Source: Bryopsis sp. KO-2023
Lineage: Eukaryota; Chlorophyta; Ulvophyceae; Bryopsidales; Bryopsidaceae
DNA: 64,000 bases
Assembly: GCA_030272585.1 (NCBI GenBank)
Contig: BSYQ01000003.1
Span: 5,890,001 to 5,954,000 of the forward strand
Direction of reading: 5' to 3'
Position numbers and translations under genes: made by a program. This document shows positions 53,252 through 64,000 of the stretch, piece by piece. The notes below the pieces were generated by a model, which saw nothing but the letters and a program-made list of their open reading frames with translations, was not told the DNA's origin and made no database searches. How positions within the stretch are numbered: position 1 is the stretch's first letter; each line of letters starts with the position of its first letter.

Positions 53252-54226
53252 CGTATCTCGCGCGTTCACCCCTCCGTTTTTTCCTTTTTTTCCTTTTTCG
53301 CCACCCTGATTGCTTCCCCAAAACCTATCACCGCCTTGCGGGCAGTGGGTGAATTTAGATCGAGAATTTATAGTGGTTATGGAATCGCGATGCGCGCACG
53401 ACGTCTAATCGGAGGCCTCCCATGCCCATCACCAGACGGAAAGGAAACGTGTTTTTTCCACTTTCTGTTGGGCATTCCGCTGCGCTGGAGGGCTCCAGCG
53501 CGCAGAGAGGGGAAGAAAAGAAAAAGGTGACATCTCGAATGGGGCAGCGGACGCAGTGGCGAATTTACCGCAGCCTTTTTTGGTTTATAAATTCTATTTC
53601 TCGAAGATAGGCGCTTTTCCCTTGATTTTCACGAAAGCGTGTCGCGGAGCAGCGAAAGTCGTCGTTTTATCAAGGAAACCGTTTTCCGCTGATTCGATCG
53701 AACGGGTTGCGAAGAAAACTTTTGTTGGATGCACTGGGTGAGGCTTTCGATTTGGTCATTGCGTGCATGACATTCTTCACCTTTAGAGTGCCGCGGAATT
53801 TTTTATTTTTTTTCAAGCAAGTGGAGGATTTTGGATTTTGAGTGTGAAGGGGGGCTGAGTTGAAAACTTTGAGGATCAGACATGCTAGCAAGTTTTTATT
53901 TTCAATTGATTTTGCCAAGTTCTCTTCCCTTCGATTCTGCATGAACATGATTTTTTTCCTGTTAGAGCTGCACTATCGGTCGCAATTACCGGGGGAACTG
54001 TTCGGGGCAAAAGCCACGAAATCCTTATGTTTTTCTTTGCTTCTCTGTTCACCCCCATTGCCTTCCTGCCCTGTCTCAAGTTTCTCAATGTTGTTGCAGG
54101 CAGGGACCTACTTTGCTTGTGCTTGCTTGCGATAATCCACATTCTTTTTCGAAGATTGCCGATGCATGGCCCTGGTAGTCGGCGAACCCCCTCCACTTCC
54201 TCCTTGAGCAATCGCTGCAAGCTACC
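53252..54226. promoter_or_regulatory. Shared upstream region of two divergent genes
   Basis: The SMPD4-like gene (-) and the MRS2-like channel (+) start head-to-head 975 bp apart. No coding exon or clear TATA box was recognised between them. The region is GC-richer near the SMPD4 start. Confidence 0.4.
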
Positions 54227-56772
54227 ATGTTCCGATTTTCCAGACAGCTTAAGAGCTTTGCCCGCCCGAAAGCAGGAATCCTTGGATGCCATTCCTGGGA
54301 AAGAATAATAGCAGAGGATGCGTTCAAATCCAGCTCCTCCAGCGGATCGCCGGGGTCAAACTCAGGCTACCCATCTGCGCAGGCAACCTGCGGCCAATCG
54401 ACAGCCACCTGTGTTTTTCCCTCGTGGGCGGAAGGAGGCCAAAGCTTGGGTGTGGTGAAAGCGATTTCTGATCTTTCGCCTGGGTTGACGAACCCCCACA
54501 GGCCTTCCAACATGAAATTCCAGGTTTGTGGGAAAATCCAGTGCATGCAAATCCAAGTTGAAAAACTTCTGAAAGACGAACTCAGGGACCGGTTTGATGA
54601 AAAAATGGATGAATTTGACAATCGTATGGAAGTTCAGTAGAGAAAACACCCGACAGGATGTCATTTCAACACTGAAGCAGATTTCAGACACCAATCAACA
54701 GAGGGAAAGGCTTTCTTCTTTTTCCTGGAATAGGTGGTGGAATTTCTGCCTGATGGGACGGTGTCCGAGGGCATCAAGAATGGGGAGAGCCTGAGTCTCA
54801 ATCCAAGGGATCTTTCTCTGTTCACGATGGATGCTCGGTTGACCAAACAAAGGGCCACCATCGCAGCTCGAGACAATGCCATTTTGTTCCGCACGGAGGT
54901 TTGCCGAGCGATCATATTCCCACACAAGGCCATTCTCTTCCCCTTGAGGTGATGCAACTGAAAATTAAAAAATCAAAGTCGGCAGAGTGTCGAAAAGCAT
55001 TGATCGTCTCCATGAGCTTGGGCATAAGTGGACCTTGGTCATGCTAAGCATCATTTCATTTTTTTCATTTTTTTCATTTTTTTTTGGGGGGGGGAGGGGG
55101 GAGGACAATGAATGATGGTGAATAATAAAAAGGAGGAAGTTTGGACTGAGTCAAATTTTTGATTTTTATTTCAGGCGGAAGAAAGACACGATTCGATTAG
55201 CAGAATCTTTGGTGTCTCGAATTTGCCAGGAATCTGTGTTACCGTTCGAGCTGAGAATTCTGGAGGCTCTCCTGGATGCCACTGCAACCTACTTTGACCG
55301 AAAAGGTCGGCGCATTCAGTTCTTGATGGAGAGAATAGTCGCAGACATCGACGGGCAGAGGAGGGCCGACGTTTCTGATTTTCAAAGATTGCTACCGATA
55401 AGGAGGGCAATGACAGAGATGCAGTATGATGTGAGGGAAGCCAGACAGGCAATCGCCGAGGTAAGCCCCCCCCCCCCCCTTGCCAGAGTTGTGGTGCTTG
55501 TGTTAAGGCTGGAGGGGTGAGATTGACTGTTCATTCTTAAAGGATTGATTTCATCTTACAGATGCTCTCGGTGTTTTGACGTCTGTTCAGGTTGTGGACA
55601 ACGAAAAGGTGCTGGATGCCATATGTCTGACAGAGCGGCAAGCTCGGACTCCAGATATGGCGGCTGGGACTGAGATGGGAGGGAGGATGCACATGAAGCT
55701 GGCGGCAGCCCTGCTGGACAGTTACGAACGTCAGGTTCACACCGTGGAAGGGGCCCTGAAGGAAATGGAAGAGAATCTGGATGATGCAAGGTGTTCTACT
55801 CGTAACACCACTACAACAGCATCCTCGACTTGGAAAATTGAGGCTTCTTTTCCTGGAGTGAATGATTAACATCATTCTACTCTCAAACCGTGTTGAGGGT
55901 TAGTCATCGTAGTCCCATCAGGGTTCTGAACTTTAATTTTGCAGGGCTACTCCCCCTTTTCTTAGATTTGTAGCAACGATTTTTTTTTTGTTGATATTCA
56001 GGGAGATCTGGCACATGCAAATGGACAGCGTACGAAACAGGATCATTCAGATCAATTTGATAATGTCGATCGCCAGTTTCTCGCTGCTGCTGTGTACGAT
56101 TCCTTCCGGGTTCTTCGGAATGAATTTGCTTCATGGATTGGAGGAGGTGACGGGGGTTTTCCCATGGGTTGTGGGACTGTGTTCAGGAATTTCTTTCCTG
56201 AGTGCAGTAGGTTTATATGGATACTACAGATTCTGGCCCTCACACAGGCATCGCCAGAGAGTCAGCGACATGAAAGCTTTGAGGTGAGCAACCTTCCAGG
56301 ACATTAATTTGTTCTTAATTTTTCTGTTTGTTTATTTTATAGTATATTTTTAGGGGGAAGGGGATGGCAAAAGAGACAAGTTTAGATTCCAATCCCTACA
56401 GAAAACAAGCATTTGGGGTTTGGGAGTTCTTCTTTTGTTCCCCCACAAATTTTCCCATTTTTTACTCGCTCCTTATGAAAACATATGTGTTTGATTTTGT
56501 TGTGGCTTTCTCACATTTGGTTTTTTGTGCATCGCTCGAATAGGGATATCCTCTCGCATCGCATCGATGACCTCAACGATTTGCTGAGTGCCGTCAGCTT
56601 TCGGACGGCCAGAGTGGGCAAGAAGGAGTTTGCCGAGATAGTTAAATACAACATGGGGGACCCTCCCATCACTGACGAAGAAATCGACCTTCTGTACAGA
56701 GCCTTCGATACGAACAGGGATGGTTTTCTTGAAACTGGAGAAATGCTCACTTCCCAAGAAAAGACACTGTAG
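54227..56772 (+). CDS. MRS2/CorA-type magnesium channel with C-terminal EF-hand
   Basis: A Mg2+ channel of the CorA superfamily. Six exons (54227-54631, 54734-54948, 55175-55460, 55591-55790, 56002-56283, 56544-56772) join in phase to 538 aa. The N-terminus (MFRFSRQLKSFARPKAGILG) is basic and amphipathic, like a mitochondrial targeting peptide. The soluble domain (EVCRAIIFPHKAILFPLR; ELRILEALLDATATYF) precedes the long pore helix. The first membrane span contains the signature in CTIPSGFFGMNL (GMN), and a second span follows (PWVVGLCSGISFLSAVGLYG). The last exon adds a segment absent from the usual MRS2 proteins. It has a canonical EF-hand loop, DTNRDGFLETGE, preceded by a helix (TDEEIDLLYRAF), suggesting calcium control. 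The stop at 56770 closes the frame, although a donor-like gtttgg follows it. Confidence 0.9.
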
Positions 56773-57749
56773 GTTTGGTGGATTTTTTTTTCCTTTTTTT
56801 CTTCTCAAGGGAACGTGGAGGGGGGGGGGAAACTCCCTGGGAGTTTGAATATAGTCGTTTATTTTTTTTTCCAATCAATTCAGCAAAATGCTTTTGGATA
56901 AATATTGAATTGAACATGCATGTGCTTTCGAATGAAGCGAATGGTTCAATTTCTGCCAACGGGGACAAGGTGTGGGAAGATGAGCTATTGGGTGCTGGGA
57001 AAATCACACACAAAAAAGAAATCACAATCCTTCCGTGTCAATTGCAACCAAGTGATTTTTTTTCTTTTTTTTTTCCAGCACCTGAGAGGAACTGTCTTTT
57101 TTGGGGGGATTGGTTGGATGGCAGGAAAGTGGCAAGTTGAAGATAAATTGAGAAGAGGATGTTGGATAGTTTTTTGATAGTTATTGTACTCTTGTAACAA
57201 AACTCAACCTGTGGAGACAAAAAAAACGCACTCAACCCTCCGCAACATCTGTTCCCAAATTGTCAGACAAATTCTTCTAGATTCCGCGAGTTGGGGATGG
57301 GCGCACCACCACCACAAGCGTCACGACCAAGGGAATTCGGTTGCGAGCTCGACACTGAACTGAACTGAACCACATCCGCGCCAGTTCAGCCCACCAGCTG
57401 GTGCGGCGGGTTGTCCAGTGAAGCGTCAATTCCATGCTCCGAACATGTGGATAGTCTCGTTCGGATGGTACCTCCCCCTACTAACATTCACCGTCAAGAG
57501 GTTGACACATACACCCCTCAGCATTAAAATAAGGATTCCGTGTGATCCACGAAAAAACAAGGAAAATATTCGTTTGTGGGACGGGCAAAGAAGCACGCGG
57601 TGTTCTATACACATCTTCCAGACACCCAAGGGACCAGACGAGGCTCGCTGGAAGTAACTCCAACGCTTTTATAGGGCACCACCCCCATTGTCGATATCGC
57701 CAGCTTTGTTTGTGAATTCCTCCCCACATCTGCCCCACGCTACGTCGAT
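56773..57749. other. Intergenic between MRS2-like and pyrophosphatase genes
   Basis: Non-coding. It contains a G10 run near 56820 and the presumed pyrophosphatase promoter, with an ACCACCACCAC stretch near 57305. No exon is supported. Confidence 0.45.
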
Positions 57750-59421
57750 ATGTTCCACCTCCAGCGTAACCAGGCGTCCCACCCCTGGCACGACCTGCCG
57801 ATAGGCGAAAACGCTCCGGAACTTTTCAATGCGGTGGTGGAAATCCCTCGCGGCTCGAAAGTTAAATACGAGCTCGACAAAGCCACGGGAATGCTGTATG
57901 TGGACCGCATCCTTCACTCCAGCGTTGTGTATCCACACAACTATGGGTTCGCTCCGCAAACTCTGTGCGAGGACAACGACCCTCTGGACATTCTCGTGTT
58001 GATGCAGGAGATAGTCGCTCCCATGACGTTCTTGCGAGTTCGGGTGAGTCGGTTGCATGAGAAGCAGGGGCGAGAATACTCGAGTGAAACACCCACTCAG
58101 CCGGGATTGTCTGGTCCAGCACCTGTTGCTATTCATTCCTTCCCCCCCCGCTCGAAACTTGGACGAGGCGAGGAGTGTCGACTGTTGTCGACAGTTCGAC
58201 GGAGGTCCACCGTATTCTCGCTTCCATCTTCAATGGCTTTTTCTCATATTTCCCTGGTGGGGCTCTCGAGACTGGAACGCGTGGTTTTGACGTAGTTTAT
58301 TGTGTTGTTTCCCTGCGTTTCAGCCCATCGGCGTGATGAAAATGTTGGACCAAGGGGAGCAAGACGACAAAGTAATCGCGGTGCACCACGACGACCCCGA
58401 ATTCACGGGCTACAAAGACATCAGCGAATTGCCGTCCCACCGCATGGCTGAGATTCGACGGTGAGTGCATTTTTCGTAGCGGAATCCTGGATTGACTGTG
58501 CCCCAACAGTTGCATGATATTCGACTTTTTGATGTGTTGGTTGGATTGGACAAGTTTTGGATTAGCACACCTCCACATTTTCTCATCACCTCATTCATGA
58601 GAATGTGAAAAGAAAACAATAAGAGCGGAGAGGAGGAAATGACACTCGGGTGCTGACATGGGTGGTTCTTGGGCAACTTTCTCTGACTAATATTTGAAAT
58701 TGGCGTGAAATTCAACCCCCCGCCCAAAAAAAAACAAAAAAAACTTCATTTTCATTTGCCCCTGTCTTGGACCTGTACTCGAAGCAATTGTCGTGGAGAT
58801 GGCGAAGAAATGCTTGATTTGTTTGTTGTGGTGGTGTAGTTTCTTCGAGGATTACAAGAAGAACGAAAACAAGAGTGTGGTGGTGGATGAGATGCTCGGG
58901 GCAGAACATGCAAAACAAGCCATCAAGAGTGCCATCGTGAGTGACCGTCACCTTCTTTTTTTCTGCCACTCATAAATGGATTTCCTGAATCTTTTTTAAT
59001 GCGCGGAAAAACAGGAATAACAACGCTTTAAAAAACTGATCCAGTCTTGCTTTTGGTTGCACGCGTGCAGTTTTGTTTTCCCTTTTTCAAGTCTTTCTTT
59101 CTTGACGAATGTATATTTACATACATAGATATATGTGGTTTTCCTTTCTTTTTTTAAGCATTACGTCTATTATTTCTTGGAATGGTCCCAGACATTCCAC
59201 ACAGGCCATAGCGACGCATAGACAAACTGCATTTGTTGTAAATGTAGACATCTTTATGAACCAGTGGATTTTTTTTCGTTATCCAGATGCTGTACCAACG
59301 CACATATTTGCCCAAGATGACCCGGAGTGGACAGCAGAACTGGCATTGGGAAGATGAACCCGTTGTGGTGCCTCCTCCAAAAACAGCAATCAGTCAGGAC
59401 CCCAAAACCGCTGTTGCTTGA
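57750..59421 (+). CDS. Soluble inorganic pyrophosphatase (family I, plant type)
   Basis: Hydrolyses pyrophosphate to two phosphates, using Mg2+, and so drives biosynthetic reactions. Four exons (57750-58043, 58324-58460, 58840-58936, 59287-59421) join in phase to 220 aa. [32 protein letters not shown] and [20 protein letters not shown] match the family closely. DNDPLDILV is the metal-binding signature, with further conserved LDQGEQDDK and [11 protein letters not shown]. There is no targeting peptide before HPWHDL, so the cytosol is likely. The tail after [10 protein letters not shown] is longer and Pro-rich compared with plant enzymes. The start at 57750 is the first ATG in frame and fits plant homologues. 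Confidence 0.95.
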
Positions 59422-60517
59422 GAGCGATGCAGATGGCTGTGTAGTATTGATCAAGAAATTTACTTGGAAATAAAAAGAAATTGAAGGAGACAGTGTTGAT
59501 TCGTGTAGCAGGAGGAAGAAGGAGGAGGGGGTGGGGATGGGGGTGGGAGCGGCATTGATTTATTCTTTCGTCAAGTTTATTATTTTTTTAGGAGGGGGGA
59601 AGAGCTGCAAGATGTGATTTGAAGGGGAGAGCTGAAAACGCAATCTTCAAAGTTTGTTTGTCTGTAACAAAAAAAGTTGTCCAATCCCAGGTTCGGGATA
59701 TTCATGCATGTGTGTGTGTTTTTGTTCAGTTGCTGATCCACCCTTAAAATTGCGTCTGGAACTCTTTTAACAAAATAGGTGATTATAATCTTCTGGTCAA
59801 GAGTTGTGTCCACCTGAACAACCTTATCTCTTTGAAAACTCATCGAGATGCACATGACCCCTGTAGAAGATAGAACAAACTTTTTTAGCCCCCTCCCCCC
59901 CCCCAAAAAAAAAGGGTTGTTTTGCAAAAAAAAAGGCACGGAAAGAAGGAACACTCTTCCACCTGAGTGATGAAGAAAACAAAAAAAAAACACTCCCCAT
60001 GACATGAGACCGACTGGGAGGCAGTAACTTTGCTGTCCTTAAAAAAGCTTTTGGTTTCTTTCTCCTTTGCAAATCATGTGACATGATGTAATTATTTGTA
60101 GGGCGAACCGACGTCTTGTGCGATTGCAATCGAATAATCGTCAATAAATGGTTGAAAAAGAACCGTCGGTTTTGATATGAGATTGGACTTTCATTGAGAC
60201 AGATTCCTGGCAGAGCTGTTTTTCGGTGTCTTGACAAACGGATTGTAAGCTCGAAATGCGCTCGTGAGGGCGTGGATGCACACTAGCACCTCCCTATGTT
60301 TTCCGCCAGTACCAAATCGCAGAGGTGTGGTGCCCTGCACTCTCCGCCAGTGTTCGATATGAACATGGTCGCCGGCTCGATCGATTGATCGAGCATGAAG
60401 AACTCCAGACATCGTCGACGGAACACTGCCTCGCCTGCGCCTAGACCACAAGGCAAGGACAACGAGTTCATCAACGCCATGCTTTATTTTTTTATATAGC
60501 AAAGCAGCTACTGAACG
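59422..60517. other. Intergenic, no gene firmly seen
   Basis: Contains C10/A9 homopolymers near 59890. Overlapping minus-strand frames at 60480-60191 (one reading GTTPLRFGTGG) have no domain I can defend. Confidence 0.4.
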
Positions 60518-61057
60518 TTGAGAGTCGTGTGGATTTCAGGTCTTTCGGACATCGATTCAAAACTAGGTGACCATTCTTCGACGAATACCACCGGGACTGG
60601 CGTAGAACACGATGGCGTGGAGCCGCCGATTCCAGTTTTCCAGCCCGAAGTGAGTCCCGCGCCGCCACTTGCGCCAGGAAGCGGCTCTTGGGAGGATTTC
60701 AATGCATCTGGGGCATGTAGAGTTGGGAGGACCACTACACCCGACCCATTCGACGGAATATACGCCACACCTGACCCACGCAGACCAGCCACCGCTCCAG
60801 CGACTCGCACAAGACCAGATTCGGTCGAACCGCGGAGGAGGAATTCTACTTTCCACACCCTCATGGAAATGGTCACTGAATCCAAGAAGGTGGATTGGGG
60901 GTCTTTGCAAACGAATTGGCCGCTTGAGCAGGAAACCCCCCAGCCCGACGTGAAACCTCTGTTCAACCTTCCTTCGAGAAGACGGTCTCGAGTATCCACG
61001 AAAGCCATCGTCGAAAAGCCAAGATTCAGCGAATACTTCACAGACCAGTGGCGGTAG
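60518..61057 (+). CDS. Unassigned ORF, Pro/Arg/Ser-rich
   Basis: An open frame of 179 codons with short repeats (TTTPDPF, YATPDPR) and a basic C-terminus (LPSRRRSRVSTKAIVEK). The opposite strand is also open for 177 codons (61041-60508), so the coding strand is uncertain. I prefer the plus strand because its product is charged and lacks long hydrophobic runs. It could also be an exon of a larger gene; an acceptor-like tttcag lies at 60535-60540. No family is recognised. Confidence 0.35.
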   Translation: MRVVWISGLSDIDSKLGDHSSTNTTGTGVEHDGVEPPIPVFQPEVSPAPPLAPGSGSWEDFNASGACRVGRTTTPDPFDGIYATPDPRRPATAPATRTRPDSVEPRRRNSTFHTLMEMVTESKKVDWGSLQTNWPLEQETPQPDVKPLFNLPSRRRSRVSTKAIVEKPRFSEYFTDQWR

Positions 61058-61467
61058 GCAAGGAAATTCGTCCAGCGAGAATTTGGTACCCTGTCACATC
61101 ATGGAGAAGTGCTGGGGTTATTGTTCATCTCGCCCTCTTTCGTATTCAAATCGTAAGGGAGGGGGAATGTAGTTTCCAGTGTTAACAGAACTCTGTTGGT
61201 GGCGGTGATTTGGTGCTTGTCTGAAAGGTTATCTATATATAAAAATATATTCCAAGGTTGGAACCCGGGAGGTCCTGTCCAAGACCACAGGTGCTGAAAC
61301 TCAAGCAAAGAGGTTGGGGCAGCGTCAGCCTGTGTAGAGGCAACCCCCCCAAAAAAACAAACCAAAAAAAGCCTGGCTGATGCACACAAACAAATCTGTG
61401 TGCAACATGACATGAAAAGAGCTTGGGGTTAAAAAAAAAGCCTGTCGAATCTTTTCCATCAAGAAAT

Positions 61468-63755
61468 TCATATGAGGAATGGAATTATTGCTTTTCTTGT
61501 GGTTGGATACTCCTCAAAACGATTGAGATACCACTGGTGAGTCTGCCTGCCAGCAAACAACAAATTGGCGACCTGCATGAGATGGAAGTGCTTTGTTAAC
61601 CCAAAACAAAAGATATGAAAAGCCAAAAACAACGAAAACTAAAATGCATCATGTGGATGTGCAAGAATAAAAATCATCTGAACCAACAAGCAGACGAGAC
61701 TAAACATCCATGCCATTAAGAGTTCCACATTTTTCTCAGACACATTCTGTTATGATTGGGAGTGCGGTGTGAAAACACAAATTGCGAACAGGGTCGTTTT
61801 TGATTGGATCTGCTGCTGGTTTACTTACCACCCACCAGAGGAGCAGGCACAAGAGCAGTTCACATTGGCCAACCATCAGAAATCCAGTGTAGATGAGAAT
61901 TTCAGCAAAGTAATGCGGACATGAGACATATTCAAACAGGAACCCTGCACCAGAAAGAAGAGAAAGCAAAAACTATGGCTGCAGGTTTTTCTGAAACAGG
62001 CCTCCCGGTCAGAAAAAGCAGCGATGTAACGGCAGAACTTTGATTTAAGAGGAATCTTGCGTTTTGTTCAGATGTGGAAAACAATCTTTGAAAACTGTAA
62101 GATGTGAGGTTTGAGCATACCTGCTGGAATGGCATAGTATGATTTGGTTTGTTGCGCTCTGATCCTTTTTCTGAGGGAAGCCAATTGTCGATGAGACAGG
62201 TACTGCACCAAGAAGCCTGCAGCTAGGACAAAAATACCCTGAAAAGGCAATACCACAAAAAAGTTAAACCTCAGGTTCCATTCACAGAACGTCTGTCAAC
62301 ATTGCAAAAAGAGAAAAGCAAAAATACAAACACCATTTTATTTTTAGAACATCCCAGCCAGCAGGGAATCCACATTTAGGTTTCCTATTTTGGGCCATCT
62401 ACAAGAAAAAGGTGTTCTTCCTCCAAGGTATAAAAGGAGATACTTCATAGATCAATCAGTATCTGCTCCATTATTTTATCGTGAATGTCGTCTCGCTTCA
62501 CAAAAAATTCAGGCGTCAGCTTTGGTTCTTCGCACCCTTTTTTGCTACCCAGCAGATCCTTTTAATCATTCTCCACGCATGGCTGTTATAATGATAACGC
62601 GGTTATCGAAATGGCAGTGTGCAATGCTTTCACTCATCGTTGCTTACCAGGCCAACCGAAATCCATGGAAATGAAAGAACCTCACTTGCGGAGTTGCTTG
62701 GGTCGCCGGAAGCTGGAGGAGATTCAGGGAGCATGGACAGGGGTACTGCAATGTAGTAGCTTCAAAATCACAACAGAAAATAAAATGACAGTTGATTTAG
62801 CAGAGCAGGAAGTATACATTTTCAGGTTTAACTTCAACTGCAGCTACCCCTCCCCCCCCTTTTTCTTTTTGCTCTTTTTCAAGAAAAAAAGGAAAAAACA
62901 ACTTATCACTTTGCATGAACGACACTGATGTGGCTGTACTGTGCCCTGGTCTGACTTTTATTGTTTAATTCATTTTTCCATCGACTTCCTCCAGTCTCGT
63001 CACCTCAATCCAAAGACGTACGCCATGACATGCATTCGAGCATCTTGAGGATAAGACATCAACAAAACAGTCTCCAGGTACCTTCTGAAAACGTGGAGTG
63101 AAAAAAAGGAGAGGTTTACGACAGCAGTCCAGCTTCCCTGTTTCAACAAACACATGGAAAAAAAAAATCACCCACACACACAAAGATTACATTTCAGAGA
63201 GAGTGAAAATCAAAAGGCGAAACAGAAAAAAAAAGGGGGGGGGGAGGGTCGGTGCTCTGGCTTCAGTGTTGTGAGAAAAACAATGATGTGTTTGGGAAAA
63301 CGAGGGAAAATCAGGTGCTGCGATTTCCTTACGAGTCTAGTGACAATGGCTGAGTACAAAACAAAGGCACCCCAGATCACTCCAACGAGGTAGAAATGGG
63401 AAAAGTAGGATTGAGGAACAGACAGCCCCTGCAATGCCAACCGAAAAAAGAGTGGTCTTCTTCAGCGACGGTCTTATGTCCGTCACTACCACGATTTGCA
63501 TGTGCTAGTTTCAGTTCATTACAACTTTTTTTGCTGTTTTATATTTCCCTTTCTGAGCAGTAAACAGAATAAACAGAATAAAAAAAATTCCCCAGTGCAG
63601 CAGCAACCACAACCTGTCCCTGAGAAAAAGTGTTGAATTTTTGGTTGGTTTTGAGAAGAATGACAGATTTTTGCCAGCATACCAGCAGGCCACCTTTCCT
63701 CTCCAGATTTTTCTCCCAAGTTTTCCCCCTCGATGCAAAGCATATGACAAAGGAT
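61468..63755 (-). CDS. Polyprenol reductase (SRD5A3/DFG10-like), 5' end not found
   Basis: An ER membrane enzyme of the steroid 5-alpha-reductase family that reduces polyprenol for dolichol synthesis, needed for N-glycosylation. Minus-strand exons read: 63755-63694 (YALHRGGKLGRKIW), 63428-63333 (VPQSYFSHFYLVGVIWGAFV), 63084-63004 (RYLETVLLMSYPQDARMHVM), 62759-62648, 62238-62121, 61944-61829 and 61572-61468. The last four join in phase and end HQWYLNRFEEYPTTRKAIIP. The C-terminal blocks AIPAGFLFEYVSCPHYFAEI and THQWYLNRF are diagnostic for NADPH-binding steroid-reductase-type proteins. The join between 63333 and 63084 is out of phase, so one exon is probably missed there. The first exon lies near or beyond the right edge. 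Confidence 0.85.
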
Positions 63756-64000
63756 CTGCCATGTGAAAAAAATCCTTACACATCAGCCGAGTGACTTATG
63801 ATGAACGGCTTTGATGCGGCCGTTGTGATGCTAGTGCATGCAAAAACAGGCCCGCAATGAGTTATGTTCTTCTGTTCCAAATGTTTTTTTTTAGTTCAGG
63901 GGGAAATGTCGCTGCGCGATGGGCATCGATGAACAGCGCAAAGAAACCTTTTCGAATTTCACGAGATCCCAACTCGCTTCCGACGAAGCAATTTTCTGCA
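63756..64000. other. Right edge, possible 5' exon of the polyprenol reductase
   Basis: A minus-strand frame near 63960-63890 could contribute an upstream exon. No start or splice pair could be fixed. Confidence 0.25.

Overview
This is intron-rich nuclear DNA from a eukaryote. The host genes are split by many short GT-AG introns. They resemble plant or algal and general eukaryotic families: a UGT80-type sterol glucosyltransferase, an expansin-like double-psi beta-barrel protein, a RecQ helicase, an SMPD4-type neutral sphingomyelinase, an MRS2/CorA magnesium channel, a plant-type soluble inorganic pyrophosphatase and an SRD5A3/DFG10-type polyprenol reductase. No bacterial operon signals are present. 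An intron-rich alga or alga-like protist is likely; I cannot name the lineage from the sequence. Exon boundaries are my own reading by splice signals, reading phase and family conservation. Several gene models close exactly in phase, which supports them.

Layout. At 0-9 kb lie a small zinc-finger-like ORF, the sterol glucosyltransferase (+), a non-coding stretch with a CTGCACAGA foldback satellite, and the expansin-like gene (+). From about 11.4 to 38.5 kb the window is a nest of mobile DNA. It contains 57-bp minisatellite arrays and two complete, apparently intact Ty3/gypsy chromodomain retrotransposons (A 11990-19006, B 27993-34536). It also holds a TNP2-like DNA-transposon transposase gene (+, 26279-37965) with a divergent 626-aa partner gene (-, 23567-26087). 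Two copies of a hAT-type MITE are present (17618-18083 and 35292-35756). Gypsy A sits in the minisatellite, with TSD ACTCC. Gypsy B splits the transposase gene, with TSD GTTGT. One MITE sits inside gypsy A and the other at an intron-exon junction of the transposase gene, both with perfect 8-bp TSDs. A degenerate tail-anchored-protein locus with an in-frame stop lies at 20.5-21.0 kb.

From 38.5 kb to the end the window is ordinary gene territory: a small unknown gene (+), RecQ (-), a truncated tRNA-Ile sequence, SMPD4 (-) head-to-head with the MRS2 channel (+), pyrophosphatase (+), an unassigned ORF, and polyprenol reductase (-), whose 5' end is not found within the window.

The host genes are independent housekeeping functions (membrane sterol and lipid metabolism, DNA repair, ion transport, dolichol synthesis) and form no operon or cluster. 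The most unusual parts are the nested mobile region, the MITE that carries a tRNA-like pol III promoter and is built of ACCGTAAC-type repeats, several long foldback repeats, and the MRS2 channel fused to an EF-hand.
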